Notes: generated by a model not told the origin, from the letters alone. Positions 1-6,435 are shown, counted from the first letter of the stretch. The stretch is DNA of 7,576 bases from Bacillota bacterium (GCA_018725275.1 QLUC01000077.1:1-7576), one strand, 5' to 3'. A program made the numbers and translations.

Positions 1-3
1 CAT
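1..3 (-). CDS. Start codon of a downstream gene running out of the window
   Basis: Only the ATG is inside the window, so the product cannot be read. A strong ribosome binding site (8-16) makes the start convincing. In related clusters the gene after dgkA is often cdd (cytidine deaminase) or era (GTPase), but this is inferred from gene order only. Confidence 0.55.
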
Positions 4-7
4 GGCT

Positions 8-16
8 ATCACCTCC
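8..16 (-). promoter_or_regulatory. Ribosome binding site of the next gene
   Basis: The minus strand reads GGAGGTGAT, nearly the full anti-Shine-Dalgarno complement, 4 bases before an ATG whose complement is positions 1-3. It marks a downstream gene that begins at the window edge. Confidence 0.8.
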
Positions 17-194
17 CAGAAATATTGTTATACCATGCTTCCCACCGGCGCCCTCTCGTACGGGCGAAAAAGCGGGGATGACCGGGCGCTTGGAGATTGA
101 GGCTAAATCCGACCAATATGCTATTGAGAAGGAGCACCACCGCGAACACCATAGTTAACCATGGCCTCTCTTGGCGCAATGCGCTTGTTTTCAC
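9..194 (-). CDS. Possible small single-span membrane protein (hypothetical)
   Basis: From the GTG at 194 the frame encodes 61 residues with one clear hydrophobic helix (about 12-33, WLTMVFAVVLLLNSILVGF) and a basic C-terminal part (RTRGRR). Upstream of the GTG is AAGGGGAG with about 8 bases of spacing. The same frame stays open to 314, and an ATG at 227 would add 11 residues but has no ribosome binding site. The TGA stop lies inside the GGAGGTGAT ribosome binding site of the next gene, an arrangement typical of coupled neighbours, which supports translation. I do not recognise the family. It could instead be a chance open frame in the dgkA downstream spacer. Confidence 0.45.
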   Translation of the reverse strand: MKTSALRQERPWLTMVFAVVLLLNSILVGFSLNLQAPGHPRFFARTRGRRWEAWYNNISGR

Positions 195-283
195 CGCCAC
201 CACTCCCCTTACGCTTCTAGCCACCATTACTGCATTATATCGCAGCAAAAAGCAGCGCATGCGTGGATTGTGGGGCTGCCAAT

Positions 284-658
284 TTAACGCAGCCAACCCC
301 AAATTTTCGGCCAAAAAATCAAAGAGCCCACCGCCACTGCAACTATAGCGGCCACTAGGACACCGCCGGCTGCCAGACGTTTAGAGAGAGCCGCCAAGGG
401 ATGAAATCTAGGCTCCACCAAATCAACTGCCCGCTCGACGGCCGAATTAATCATTTCGAGACCGATGACACCGCCCGCCGCTAATAAAACTAAAGCCCAT
501 TCCAGTCGATCTAGCCCAAAATAAAACGACGCGCAGAAGAGCAAGAACAGCAATGCGAAGTGGATGCGCATATTCTTTTCTTCGCGGAGGGCCGTAGCTA
601 TGCCGATCAGTGCATCTTGAAAACTATCAATAATCCTAGGCGGCCCCTTCACCGGCAT
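284..658 (-). CDS. dgkA: Diacylglycerol/undecaprenol kinase family protein with altered active-site residue
   Basis: This is a 124-residue trimer-forming integral-membrane kinase family member, normal in length. The amphipathic N-terminal helix (to about 30) ends REEKNMRIH, corresponding to the usual ERN-x-RIH. Three TM helices follow (about 33-50, 52-70, 95-116). The family signature GLEMINSAVERAVDLV supplies E68, N71 and E75. The usual A-K-D-x-x-A-G-A-V motif reads SKRLAAGGV: the Lys is kept (K93) but the normally conserved Asp (D95 in E. coli) is Arg (R94). Bacillota homologues such as B. subtilis UdpK mainly phosphorylate undecaprenol, so a lipid-carrier role is expected if the enzyme is active. 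The ATG at 658 overlaps the ybeY end, with only a weak ribosome binding site, suggesting coupling. The Asp-to-Arg change makes activity uncertain. Confidence 0.9.
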   Translation of the reverse strand: MPVKGPPRIIDSFQDALIGIATALREEKNMRIHFALLFLLFCASFYFGLDRLEWALVLLAAGGVIGLEMINSAVERAVDLVEPRFHPLAALSKRLAAGGVLVAAIVAVAVGSLIFWPKIWGWLR

Positions 659-1110
659 ATCCCGAGGCTCTCTAGAATACCTTCGATCGCGACCGACATG
701 TCCCCTTCATTGTCGGCATCATGGTCTAGGCCGGCCATATGCGCCAGACCATGCGCCAGCAAAAAGGCAACCTCCCGCTCAAGACTGTGCCCGAAAGCCT
801 CCGCCTGGGCGCTGGCGCGTTCCATAGAAATGACGATATCGCCCAGCAACAAGGGTTGATCTTTTGGTGCCATCCGCATAATGTCTTTGTCCACCAAGAC
901 AAAGGAGAGCACATCCGTAGGGCCGTCCTTGCCGCGGTACTCCGCGTTGAGACGACCGATAGTGGCATCATCGACTAAGGCGATGCTGACCTCGCTTTGG
1001 GCTGGGAACATAAAGAGCTCCTGAGCGCGCCGAGCAACGCGGTGCAACAGCTCCTCCATATTACTTGGCAATAAGAGTAGTTCTTGTTCGTTGCTCCATA
1101 TAACCTGCAT
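649..1110 (-). CDS. ybeY: Endoribonuclease YbeY (rRNA maturation factor)
   Basis: The 153-residue product has the UPF0054 zinc-binding motif HGLAHMAGLDH (H120, H124, H130; the H-x3-H-x5-H pattern), plus conserved TDVLSF (65-70) and LLGDIVIS (88-95). YbeY is a zinc-dependent single-strand RNase involved in 16S rRNA 3' maturation and ribosome quality control. The family often has HxxLH at the second histidine; here the intervening residue is Ala rather than Leu, a mild change. The ATG at 1110 follows AAGGAGGG with a 10-base spacer, inside the end of pgpH; the next in-frame Met, codon 18, would remove the first strand of the fold. The 3' end overlaps dgkA by 10 bases. Confidence 0.95.
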   Translation of the reverse strand: MQVIWSNEQELLLLPSNMEELLHRVARRAQELFMFPAQSEVSIALVDDATIGRLNAEYRGKDGPTDVLSFVLVDKDIMRMAPKDQPLLLGDIVISMERASAQAEAFGHSLEREVAFLLAHGLAHMAGLDHDADNEGDMSVAIEGILESLGICR

Positions 1111-3154
1111 CGAGCATTTTCCCTCCTTGCGGTTCGGGGTATTCTACGCGGCGATGAAATATCCCCGACAAATGATGAATGAACGCCGAACCGATGTTTT
1201 CGATCTCCCGCAGCGTTAGGTCACAGGCGTCAAGCTGCCCGGCATAAAGCTTGTCACGTAGCAGGCCGCGCACTCTCTGCTCTATTTTAGCCAATGAGGG
1301 ATTGGTCATGGCGCGCACGGCGGCCTCAACTATATCGGCCAACATGACAATTGCCGCTTCTTTACTGGCCGGCCTTGGGCCTTCATAGCAAAAATCATCT
1401 TCCTTGGTGTCTTGGTCGGCTTTAAGTGCCTTGTTGTAAAAGTACTGCGCCACCGAACTGCCATGGTGCTCTCGTATGATGTCGATAATCACCCCCGGCA
1501 ACTTGTGCTCCCGCGCCAATCTCACCCCATCCTTGACATGGCTGATGATAATCAGCGCACTCAGATGCGGCGGATAATCGTCGTGGGGATTATCTGCCAT
1601 TACTTGGTTTTCGATGAAAAAATACGGCCGCTCGACCTTGCCAATGTCGTGGTAGTAAGCGCCGACCCTGGTGATTAGCGCATCAGCCCCGACTTGCTCC
1701 GCTGCCGCCTCCGCCAAATTGGCGACGATCAGGCTGTGATGGTAGGTACCGGGGGCTTCGATCAATAGACGTTTGAGCAGAGCCTGCTGCGGATTAGCGA
1801 GTTCCGCCAACTTAATGCTGGAGACCACGCCGAAGGCACTCTCGAGGAAGGGCAGTGAGCCGATGGTCAGCACGGCGGAAATGAGCCCGTTACCTAGGGC
1901 CAAGAATACATCCCACAAGGCCACCTGCAATTCTCCACCGAGGAGCAAAGCAAAGGCCGCTACTGCCAGGGCGTTCACCAGACCGACAACCAGCCCCCCC
2001 CGCACTAGGCTGCGGCGCAGTTCACTGTTAGAAACGGCATATACACCCGCCACAGCACCCATTATGGCGACAAAGAAGAATCTCGGCTCAAAATTCGTAA
2101 ACCCTGCAGCCAGGAGGCTCATGGCCACTCCTATACCCAGGCCAACCTTGGCGCCCATCAAGACGGTTATAAGCATGCTGGCCGTGGCGATGGGCATGAG
2201 GTAGCCCGCTACATGAGCCAATGGTAGGGCTATGAGGGACACCCCAAGACAAATGACCGCGATCAGCGCCAGTTGCGGGGTTAGGTTATAGATAGAGCGG
2301 TGATGAAAGTACAAGTAGGCGACGGGAAAAGTCACTATTAATAGGGCCAAGATCCAGACACCGGCCAAAACTCGGTAATCAAAACCACTGCGCAGCAGGC
2401 CAAGATCCCTAAGAATCGTGATTTCCCTCTCGGTGGCAATCTCACCTTGCCCGATGATCTTCTGTCCAGCCTGCAAAAAGATCGGGGCAACTGCATTAGC
2501 GGCGGCTTCGCGGGCACGCAAAGTTGCCTCCTCGTTCAAAATCAGATTATGCGTCATGAGGGGCGGCACTATTGCGGCGAGTAAAGCGCGATGTTCCATG
2601 CGCATGGTTGAATCGCGCAAGGCCTCACGTACACGTGCGCGGGTGGGTTCTAAGCCATCCTCTTTTAACCCTAGCTGGTATAGCGGTTCGAGCACCTTCC
2701 GCAACTCTGCCACCAGCGAACTTCGAACCTCCTCATTTACACCTAGGCCGACAGCAATCGTCTGCTCCGTCAGGGATACCGGCGCATCTGCCCGGACTGC
2801 GGCCACTTGCGCGGGCAGGGGTTCTAGCGTAGCAGATACCTTGGCGAAAAGGTCAAAGAGGCTGTCCACTCGCTGCAGAATTTGCGGCAAGACGGCGTTA
2901 TCCTGGTCGTATACATTGCCCACGCCTTGCCTGGCTGACTTTCTCAAAGCCTCGGTAGTGTGCCTGTCCTGCACGTTTCTCGGGGCCCCGACAAAAGAAA
3001 GGCTGGCCTGCCCAACTTTTATCTCCACCCCATCCGGAACCAACTGCGTCGTCAGCATGAAGCCCACCGTTAGGTAGACCACCAACAAGAGCGTCATGCG
3101 GTAAACATTGGGCTGGTGAAAAAGGCGCTTCAGCATAGTCCTAATGTCTAGCAC
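1061..3154 (-). CDS. pgpH: Cyclic-di-AMP phosphodiesterase PgpH/YqfF (7TM receptor with HD domain)
   Basis: This 697-residue membrane enzyme has an N-terminal TM (about 19-37), a large extracytoplasmic 7TMR-HDED-type domain (about 40-258), seven TM helices (about 262-440) and a cytoplasmic HD phosphodiesterase domain (about 465-670). The HD metal ligands are complete: H473, H502-D503, H539, H563-H564 and D607. Their spacings are the same as those I recall for Listeria PgpH, which supports c-di-AMP hydrolysis to pApA. The start is GTG at 3154, immediately after the phoH TAA; an ATG at codon 7 is the alternative. The 3' end overlaps ybeY by 50 bases, and the ybeY ribosome binding site lies within this coding sequence. 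No truncation or missing catalytic residue is visible. Confidence 0.95.
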   Translation of the reverse strand: MLDIRTMLKRLFHQPNVYRMTLLLVVYLTVGFMLTTQLVPDGVEIKVGQASLSFVGAPRNVQDRHTTEALRKSARQGVGNVYDQDNAVLPQILQRVDSLFDLFAKVSATLEPLPAQVAAVRADAPVSLTEQTIAVGLGVNEEVRSSLVAELRKVLEPLYQLGLKEDGLEPTRARVREALRDSTMRMEHRALLAAIVPPLMTHNLILNEEATLRAREAAANAVAPIFLQAGQKIIGQGEIATEREITILRDLGLLRSGFDYRVLAGVWILALLIVTFPVAYLYFHHRSIYNLTPQLALIAVICLGVSLIALPLAHVAGYLMPIATASMLITVLMGAKVGLGIGVAMSLLAAGFTNFEPRFFFVAIMGAVAGVYAVSNSELRRSLVRGGLVVGLVNALAVAAFALLLGGELQVALWDVFLALGNGLISAVLTIGSLPFLESAFGVVSSIKLAELANPQQALLKRLLIEAPGTYHHSLIVANLAEAAAEQVGADALITRVGAYYHDIGKVERPYFFIENQVMADNPHDDYPPHLSALIIISHVKDGVRLAREHKLPGVIIDIIREHHGSSVAQYFYNKALKADQDTKEDDFCYEGPRPASKEAAIVMLADIVEAAVRAMTNPSLAKIEQRVRGLLRDKLYAGQLDACDLTLREIENIGSAFIHHLSGIFHRRVEYPEPQGGKMLDAGYMEQRTRTTLIAK

Positions 3155-4108
3155 TTAACCACCATCCCTTTGGGAAATAGCCCCATAGGCTTGAATGATT
3201 TTTTGTACCAAGGAGTGCCTGACCACATCTTGATAGTCCAGGTAGACAAATGAAATCCCGAGGACGTCCGCAAGCACCGACCGCGCGTCCTCCAGACCCG
3301 ATGTTCTGCCCTTAGGCAAATCAACCTGGGTGACGTCCCCCGTGACAATAGCCCGAGAGCCAAAGCCAAGACGCGTCAGGAACATTTTCATCTGTTCCGG
3401 AGTCGTGTTTTGCGCTTCGTCAAGAATGACGTAGGCATCATCAAGAGTACGCCCGCGCATATAGGCCAAAGGGGCTACCTCAATGACTCCCTTTTCTAGA
3501 TGCTTAGAAAAAGTCTCCATCCCAAGGATGTCGAACAAGGCGTCATAAAGCGGTCGCAAATAAGGATCAACCTTGTCCTGCATATCTCCCGGCAAGAATC
3601 CGAGCTTTTCCCCCGCTTCGACAGCCGGGCGCGTCAGTACCAGGCGACTCACTTCCCTTGCCTTGAGGGCCGCCACAGCGTGGGCCATGGCTAGGTAGGT
3701 CTTGCCTGTCCCTGCGGGACCAATGCCAAAGACGATGTCGTGTTTACGCAAGGCTTCAACGTATCGTTTCTGCCCGAGGGTCTTAGGCTTTACTTGCTTC
3801 CCGCGAAAAGTCTGCACGACCATGCCATTTAGCAGCTCATTCATCCGGAGGCCTTGTCCCGCCTCAACTAAGCGCAAGAGGTATGTGACATCACCTTTGC
3901 CCAAGGCACCCCCGCTGCGCAGAACTTCTAACATGCCGCGAACCACTTCCTCCACCTGGCGCACCTGCTGTGGATCACCCACAATGAGCATTTCATTGTC
4001 TTTACAGTGTATGTGAACAGGAAACACTGCGGCAATGGTTTTGACATGTTCATCATGTAGCCCAAACAAGGCTCTGGCTTCGGAGTTGTCACGAATAATA
4101 AGCTTCAC
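3155..4108 (-). CDS. phoH: PhoH-family ATPase (PhoH/YbeZ)
   Basis: The product is 317 residues, the usual length for Bacillota PhoH. Residues 1-60 form an N-terminal region, followed by a P-loop ATPase core with Walker A GPAGTGKT (130-137), the family signature RPAVEAGEKLGFLPG (160-174), Walker B VILDEAQN (227-234), sensor-like TGDVTQVDLP (256-265) and the conserved VVRHSLVQKII (from about 295). It is a predicted cytoplasmic ATPase. PhoH/YbeZ proteins are commonly encoded next to ybeY and are linked to RNA metabolism, but the exact role is unsettled. The GTG at 4108 is the first conventional start after an in-frame TGA. The strong ribosome binding site is 22 bases away, so translation may begin a few codons earlier at a non-AUG codon or by re-initiation. 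The stop (TAA) directly abuts the pgpH start. Confidence 0.95.
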   Translation of the reverse strand: MKLIIRDNSEARALFGLHDEHVKTIAAVFPVHIHCKDNEMLIVGDPQQVRQVEEVVRGMLEVLRSGGALGKGDVTYLLRLVEAGQGLRMNELLNGMVVQTFRGKQVKPKTLGQKRYVEALRKHDIVFGIGPAGTGKTYLAMAHAVAALKAREVSRLVLTRPAVEAGEKLGFLPGDMQDKVDPYLRPLYDALFDILGMETFSKHLEKGVIEVAPLAYMRGRTLDDAYVILDEAQNTTPEQMKMFLTRLGFGSRAIVTGDVTQVDLPKGRTSGLEDARSVLADVLGISFVYLDYQDVVRHSLVQKIIQAYGAISQRDGG

Positions 4109-4130
4109 TTCTTTAGCGTCGATTCAAATG

Positions 4131-4138
4131 CCCTCCTT
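4131..4138 (-). promoter_or_regulatory. phoH ribosome binding site, poorly placed for a standard start
   Basis: The minus strand carries AAGGAGGG, a strong Shine-Dalgarno sequence. Three bases later a TTG opens a four-codon frame that ends TAA (4113-4127). Seven bases later, at 4121-4123, is an in-frame ATC. The first conventional in-frame start of phoH, GTG at 4108, is 22 bases away. The site therefore fits either a mini-cistron or a non-AUG start better than the GTG. Confidence 0.6.
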
Positions 4139-4405
4139 ATGGACCGGCGTGCGCTACGAAATCTCCGATGTCCTCGATAGTTTCTAGAATCATCCTCACC
4201 ATGACCCTTTGCCCATCAGACGACCACTCCTCGTGGTAATTTTTTCCACAAGTGTGGCCCGCGCGGGCACGAGGCCGCGCAATTGTGTATCGGCCTGACT
4301 CTTCGCCTCGGCAACCGCCTGCTCCGGCGTTGCGACCGCTTCCTCTAAGTCTTGCTCGCGATAGGTCACAGTGATGTGTTCGACAAAAGGAGCCACAATC
4401 CTCTT
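4137..4405 (-). pseudogene. yqfD: yqfD 3' remnant, frameshifted
   Basis: From about 4405 the minus strand encodes the end of a YqfD-like protein. Near 4217-4224 the frame breaks. Moving to the alternate frame restores SDGQRVMVRMILETIEDIGD and then a TAA at 4137-4139. The IEDIG ending is typical of the YqfD C-terminus, and the stop overlaps the phoH ribosome binding site (AAGGAGGG, 4131-4138), as expected for native yqfD-phoH spacing. Restoring the frame needs one added base (or two removed), so this is a single-base deletion or a sequencing error. Either way the upstream part of yqfD is absent, so the gene is broken. Confidence 0.75.
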
Positions 4406-4570
4406 GTGGGTGACAATCAGCTTCACTCCACCTTGGTCAAAGGCAAGGATTCTCAGATAGTTCTCTATAACAAGGTGTCTATTGCCAACCATGGTCAGGC
4501 GCGGCAGATTATACACCATGTCCTGTGGCAGGTCCAGCAAGGAATTGAGCATGCTTTTCCACCGAGGCAT
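4196..4570 (-). CDS. YqfC N-terminus fused to YqfD C-terminus, truncated by frameshift
   Basis: The frame encodes 124 residues from the ATG at 4570, which follows AGGGGGTGA with good spacing. A GTG at 4579 would add three residues but has no usable site. The first ~55 residues (LNSLLDLPQDMVYNLPRLTM, then GNRHLVIENY) match the start of YqfC, normally about 95 residues. From about KRIVAPFVEHITVTYREQ onward the sequence instead matches the C-terminal part of YqfD, normally about 400 residues, including the helix with alternating Ala and the PARATLVEKITTR segment. The second half of YqfC and roughly the first 300 residues of YqfD, including its membrane part, are missing. The frame then ends early at a TGA; the true YqfD ending continues in another frame (see 4137-4405). 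Both parents are sporulation-associated in Bacillus (sigma-E regulon). This is probably a non-functional remnant. The family match is from memory, not a search. Confidence 0.75.
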   Translation of the reverse strand: MPRWKSMLNSLLDLPQDMVYNLPRLTMVGNRHLVIENYLRILAFDQGGVKLIVTHKRIVAPFVEHITVTYREQDLEEAVATPEQAVAEAKSQADTQLRGLVPARATLVEKITTRSGRLMGKGSW

Positions 4571-4584
4571 AGTCCTCACCCCCT

Positions 4585-4600
4585 CTCATAAACTTATGAG
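4585..4600. repeat. 16-bp inverted repeat upstream of the yqfC-like gene
   Basis: CTCATAA-AC-TTATGAG is a perfect inverted repeat with 7-bp arms and a 2-bp centre. It overlaps the candidate -10 box and lies immediately 5' of the ribosome binding site of the yqfC-like frame. It could be an operator or form a small hairpin in the leader. It has no U-tract, so it is not a terminator. Confidence 0.4.
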
Positions 4601-4622
4601 TTTGTAGTCACAGGCATAACAA
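4593..4622 (-). promoter_or_regulatory. Weak candidate promoter for the yqfC-phoH-pgpH group
   Basis: On the minus strand TTGTTA (4617-4622; 4 of 6 to TTGACA) is followed after 18 bases by CATAAG (4593-4598; 4 of 6 to TATAAT). It falls between the kinase terminator and the yqfC ribosome binding site, where a promoter is needed, but each box is poor and the -35 overlaps the terminator U-tract. A promoter of another sigma class cannot be excluded. Confidence 0.25.
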
Positions 4623-4649
4623 AAGACGCCCCAAATGGTGGGGCGTCTC
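4617..4649 (-). terminator. Rho-independent terminator after the histidine kinase
   Basis: The arms at 4624-4632 (AGACGCCCC) and 4640-4648 (GGGGCGTCT) form a perfect 9-bp, mostly G+C stem with a 7-base loop. It is followed on the minus strand by TTTTGTT. It ends the two-component operon 35 bases past the kinase stop and implies that the yqfC-phoH-pgpH group uses another promoter or read-through. Confidence 0.92.
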
Positions 4650-4683
4650 ACTCATAAGGGTTAGCGCTAGTGCGGCAACTCGC

Positions 4684-6435
4684 TCATCCACTGCCACAGG
4701 TGTGGCCATCGTGGCGATCGCCCTCTTTGGGCAGGGTGACGACAAAACTTGTTCCTTGCCCCACTTGGCTCTGTGCAGTGATACTGCCCCCATGGAGTTC
4801 AACTAACTCTTTGACGATGGCGAGCCCAAGGCCGCTGCCGCCGTTTTGCCGGGTTCGCGCGCTATCCACACGGTAGAAACGCTCAAAAATCTGGCACAGG
4901 GCATCCTCCGGTATGCCGCTGCCGGTATCTGCCACCGTGATGACAATCGCGCGATCATCTTCCCTGGCTTTCACTACAACTTGCTCCCTGGGAGCGATGT
5001 GGGCGAAGGCATTCTCTAAGAGATTATCCAGCACCTGCTTGAGGCGGTCGGGGTCGGCCTTGAGTAAACCCGTGACTTCGAAATGTTCGACCACGGTTAG
5101 GCCGCGCTTTTCTGCCTGGAGCCGCCAAGGGTGCAATACCTCCTCCAAAAAACTGGTGGTCGGCAGGTCCATCCTGTGCAGGTGCAAGGTGCGGGCATCG
5201 GTTTGGGCCAAGGTGAGTAGGTCTTGGCTGAGTCGACACAGGCGGAGTGTCTCGCCTAGGGCTATACGCAGGTACTCCATCTGGGTGGCTTCATCCTTGG
5301 CTACGCCATCGAGGATGGCCTCTATATAGCCTTGGATATGGGCCAAAGGAGTGCGGAGCTCATGCGAGACCACCGCCACAAATCCGCTCCGCGCCTCCTC
5401 TAGCTGCCTGCGCGAGCTGATGTCCATGAGGACCGCGACGGCTCCGCGCACTTCATTATGTGCGAAAAGCGCTGCGGCGCGCACTAACAGGGTGCGCTCT
5501 CCGACTGTTATCTCTTCCTCAATCTGCACACGGTCCGGGGCATTCATGGCTCGCTCGACGACACGGGCAAGTTCGGCATGGTGTTTATCATCCTCAAGGA
5601 AGGAGGCCGCTACCGGATTAAGGTGTAGCACCATGCCATCCACACCAAAAAGAGCTACACCCTCACTCATATTCTGAAGGATACTCTGGGCTTGTTCCTT
5701 CTCCTGTCCTAATTGCGCCACCGCTTGCGCCAAGTTGCTGCTCAAGGCATTAAATCCTGCACCCAAAGAATCAAGCTCGGTAATACCGGTGGGCTCGATG
5801 CTCGCCGTATAGTCAGCCCGCGCGAGGCGATGAGTGGCTAAGGACATCGCCTGCAAAGGGGCAACCATGCCCTTAGACAACCAAAAACTAACGAGCAGGG
5901 CACCGAAGACCCCGGCTAGTCCGGAAAAAATAATGATGCGCCTGACTTGGGCCGTGGCTACCCGTATGCCGGCAAGAGGAGAATGAATGTAGATGGCGCC
6001 CACGGTAACTCCCATCTGACGAACTGGAATACCCACCAACAAGTAGGGGAGGGGGAGCAGTCGATGCGTGCTCCTCTCCACAATCGTCTGACCCTGCCCC
6101 AGACGGCTCCACTCATCACTGGGCAGAGCCCGACCCACCAGTCTTTCCATGGGAGCCGAAGACGCCACGATGACTCCCTCGTGATTCACCACCCAAAATT
6201 CTTCGGCGACCACCTCACGTAAAGCTCCCCATGGTCGAGTGCGGATATTGGACCAGGCAGTCCCAGAGCTAAAACTCTGCGCAATGCGAGTGGCTCGCTG
6301 TGTCAAATCTCTCAGACGCTCCCTGATGACGAGATTTTCGACCAAGTAGGTGGTGAGGAAACCACTGACGCTCAAAGTCAGGAGCACCACCACCAAGTAA
6401 CTGCCAAAAAGGCGCCCCCATAGACTCTTAGGCAT
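4684..6435 (-). CDS. Membrane sensor histidine kinase (Cache-like sensor-HAMP-PAS-HisKA-HATPase)
   Basis: This 583-residue kinase is the partner of the regulator upstream. TM1 spans about residues 11-32. An extracytoplasmic sensor spans about 33-164, with a Cache/PDC-like pattern (GVIVASS at 87-93, then GIPVRQMGVTVGAIYI). TM2 is about 165-187 and HAMP about 188-240. A PAS domain (about 245-340) begins ILQNMSEGVALF. The HisKA domain has H358 in SHELRTPL, with the E-x-x-T phosphatase signature (E359, T362). The ATPase domain has the N box at N475, DTGSGIP (503-509), an F box FERFYR (517-522) and a G2 box GGSGLGLAI (532-540). All key residues for autophosphorylation are present. The ATG lies inside the end of the regulator gene, and its GAGGTGAGG ribosome binding site is embedded in that coding sequence. 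The architecture is like PhoR/WalK; the signal sensed is unknown. Confidence 0.95.
   Translation of the reverse strand: MPKSLWGRLFGSYLVVVLLTLSVSGFLTTYLVENLVIRERLRDLTQRATRIAQSFSSGTAWSNIRTRPWGALREVVAEEFWVVNHEGVIVASSAPMERLVGRALPSDEWSRLGQGQTIVERSTHRLLPLPYLLVGIPVRQMGVTVGAIYIHSPLAGIRVATAQVRRIIIFSGLAGVFGALLVSFWLSKGMVAPLQAMSLATHRLARADYTASIEPTGITELDSLGAGFNALSSNLAQAVAQLGQEKEQAQSILQNMSEGVALFGVDGMVLHLNPVAASFLEDDKHHAELARVVERAMNAPDRVQIEEEITVGERTLLVRAAALFAHNEVRGAVAVLMDISSRRQLEEARSGFVAVVSHELRTPLAHIQGYIEAILDGVAKDEATQMEYLRIALGETLRLCRLSQDLLTLAQTDARTLHLHRMDLPTTSFLEEVLHPWRLQAEKRGLTVVEHFEVTGLLKADPDRLKQVLDNLLENAFAHIAPREQVVVKAREDDRAIVITVADTGSGIPEDALCQIFERFYRVDSARTRQNGGSGLGLAIVKELVELHGGSITAQSQVGQGTSFVVTLPKEGDRHDGHTCGSG

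Noticed and set aside
235..240. Perfect TATAAT-like hexamer on the minus strand downstream of dgkA, possible promoter for the small frame at 9-194
   Set aside because: No -35-like hexamer at 16-18 bp upstream (the sequence there is GCATGC/CATGCG) and no extended -10 TG. It falls in an intra-cluster spacer, so a chance match is likely.
241..290. GCAGC...GCTGC followed by TTTTT downstream of dgkA, possible terminator
   Set aside because: The stem is only 5 bp with a loop of nearly 20 bases. The 8-bp palindrome CGCATGCG inside does not help form a terminator stem. Too weak to call.
2418..3077. Long plus-strand open frame (219 residues) opposite pgpH
   Set aside because: It is antisense to a clearly conserved coding region, with low-complexity Ser/Arg/Thr-rich composition and no domain features. 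It is a shadow frame.
3148..3369. Minus-strand 73-residue frame overlapping the end of phoH
   Set aside because: It is out of frame with the conserved PhoH C-terminus and has no recognisable motif; shadow of phoH.
4659..4670. TAGCGCTA palindrome just after the kinase stop
   Set aside because: It is only 8 bp, unrelated in position to any promoter, and next to a complete terminator that already explains the region.
4913..5329. Plus-strand open frame (138 residues) opposite the kinase gene
   Set aside because: It lies opposite the HisKA/HATPase coding region with its motifs intact. The composition is typical of an antisense shadow and there is no supporting ribosome binding site.
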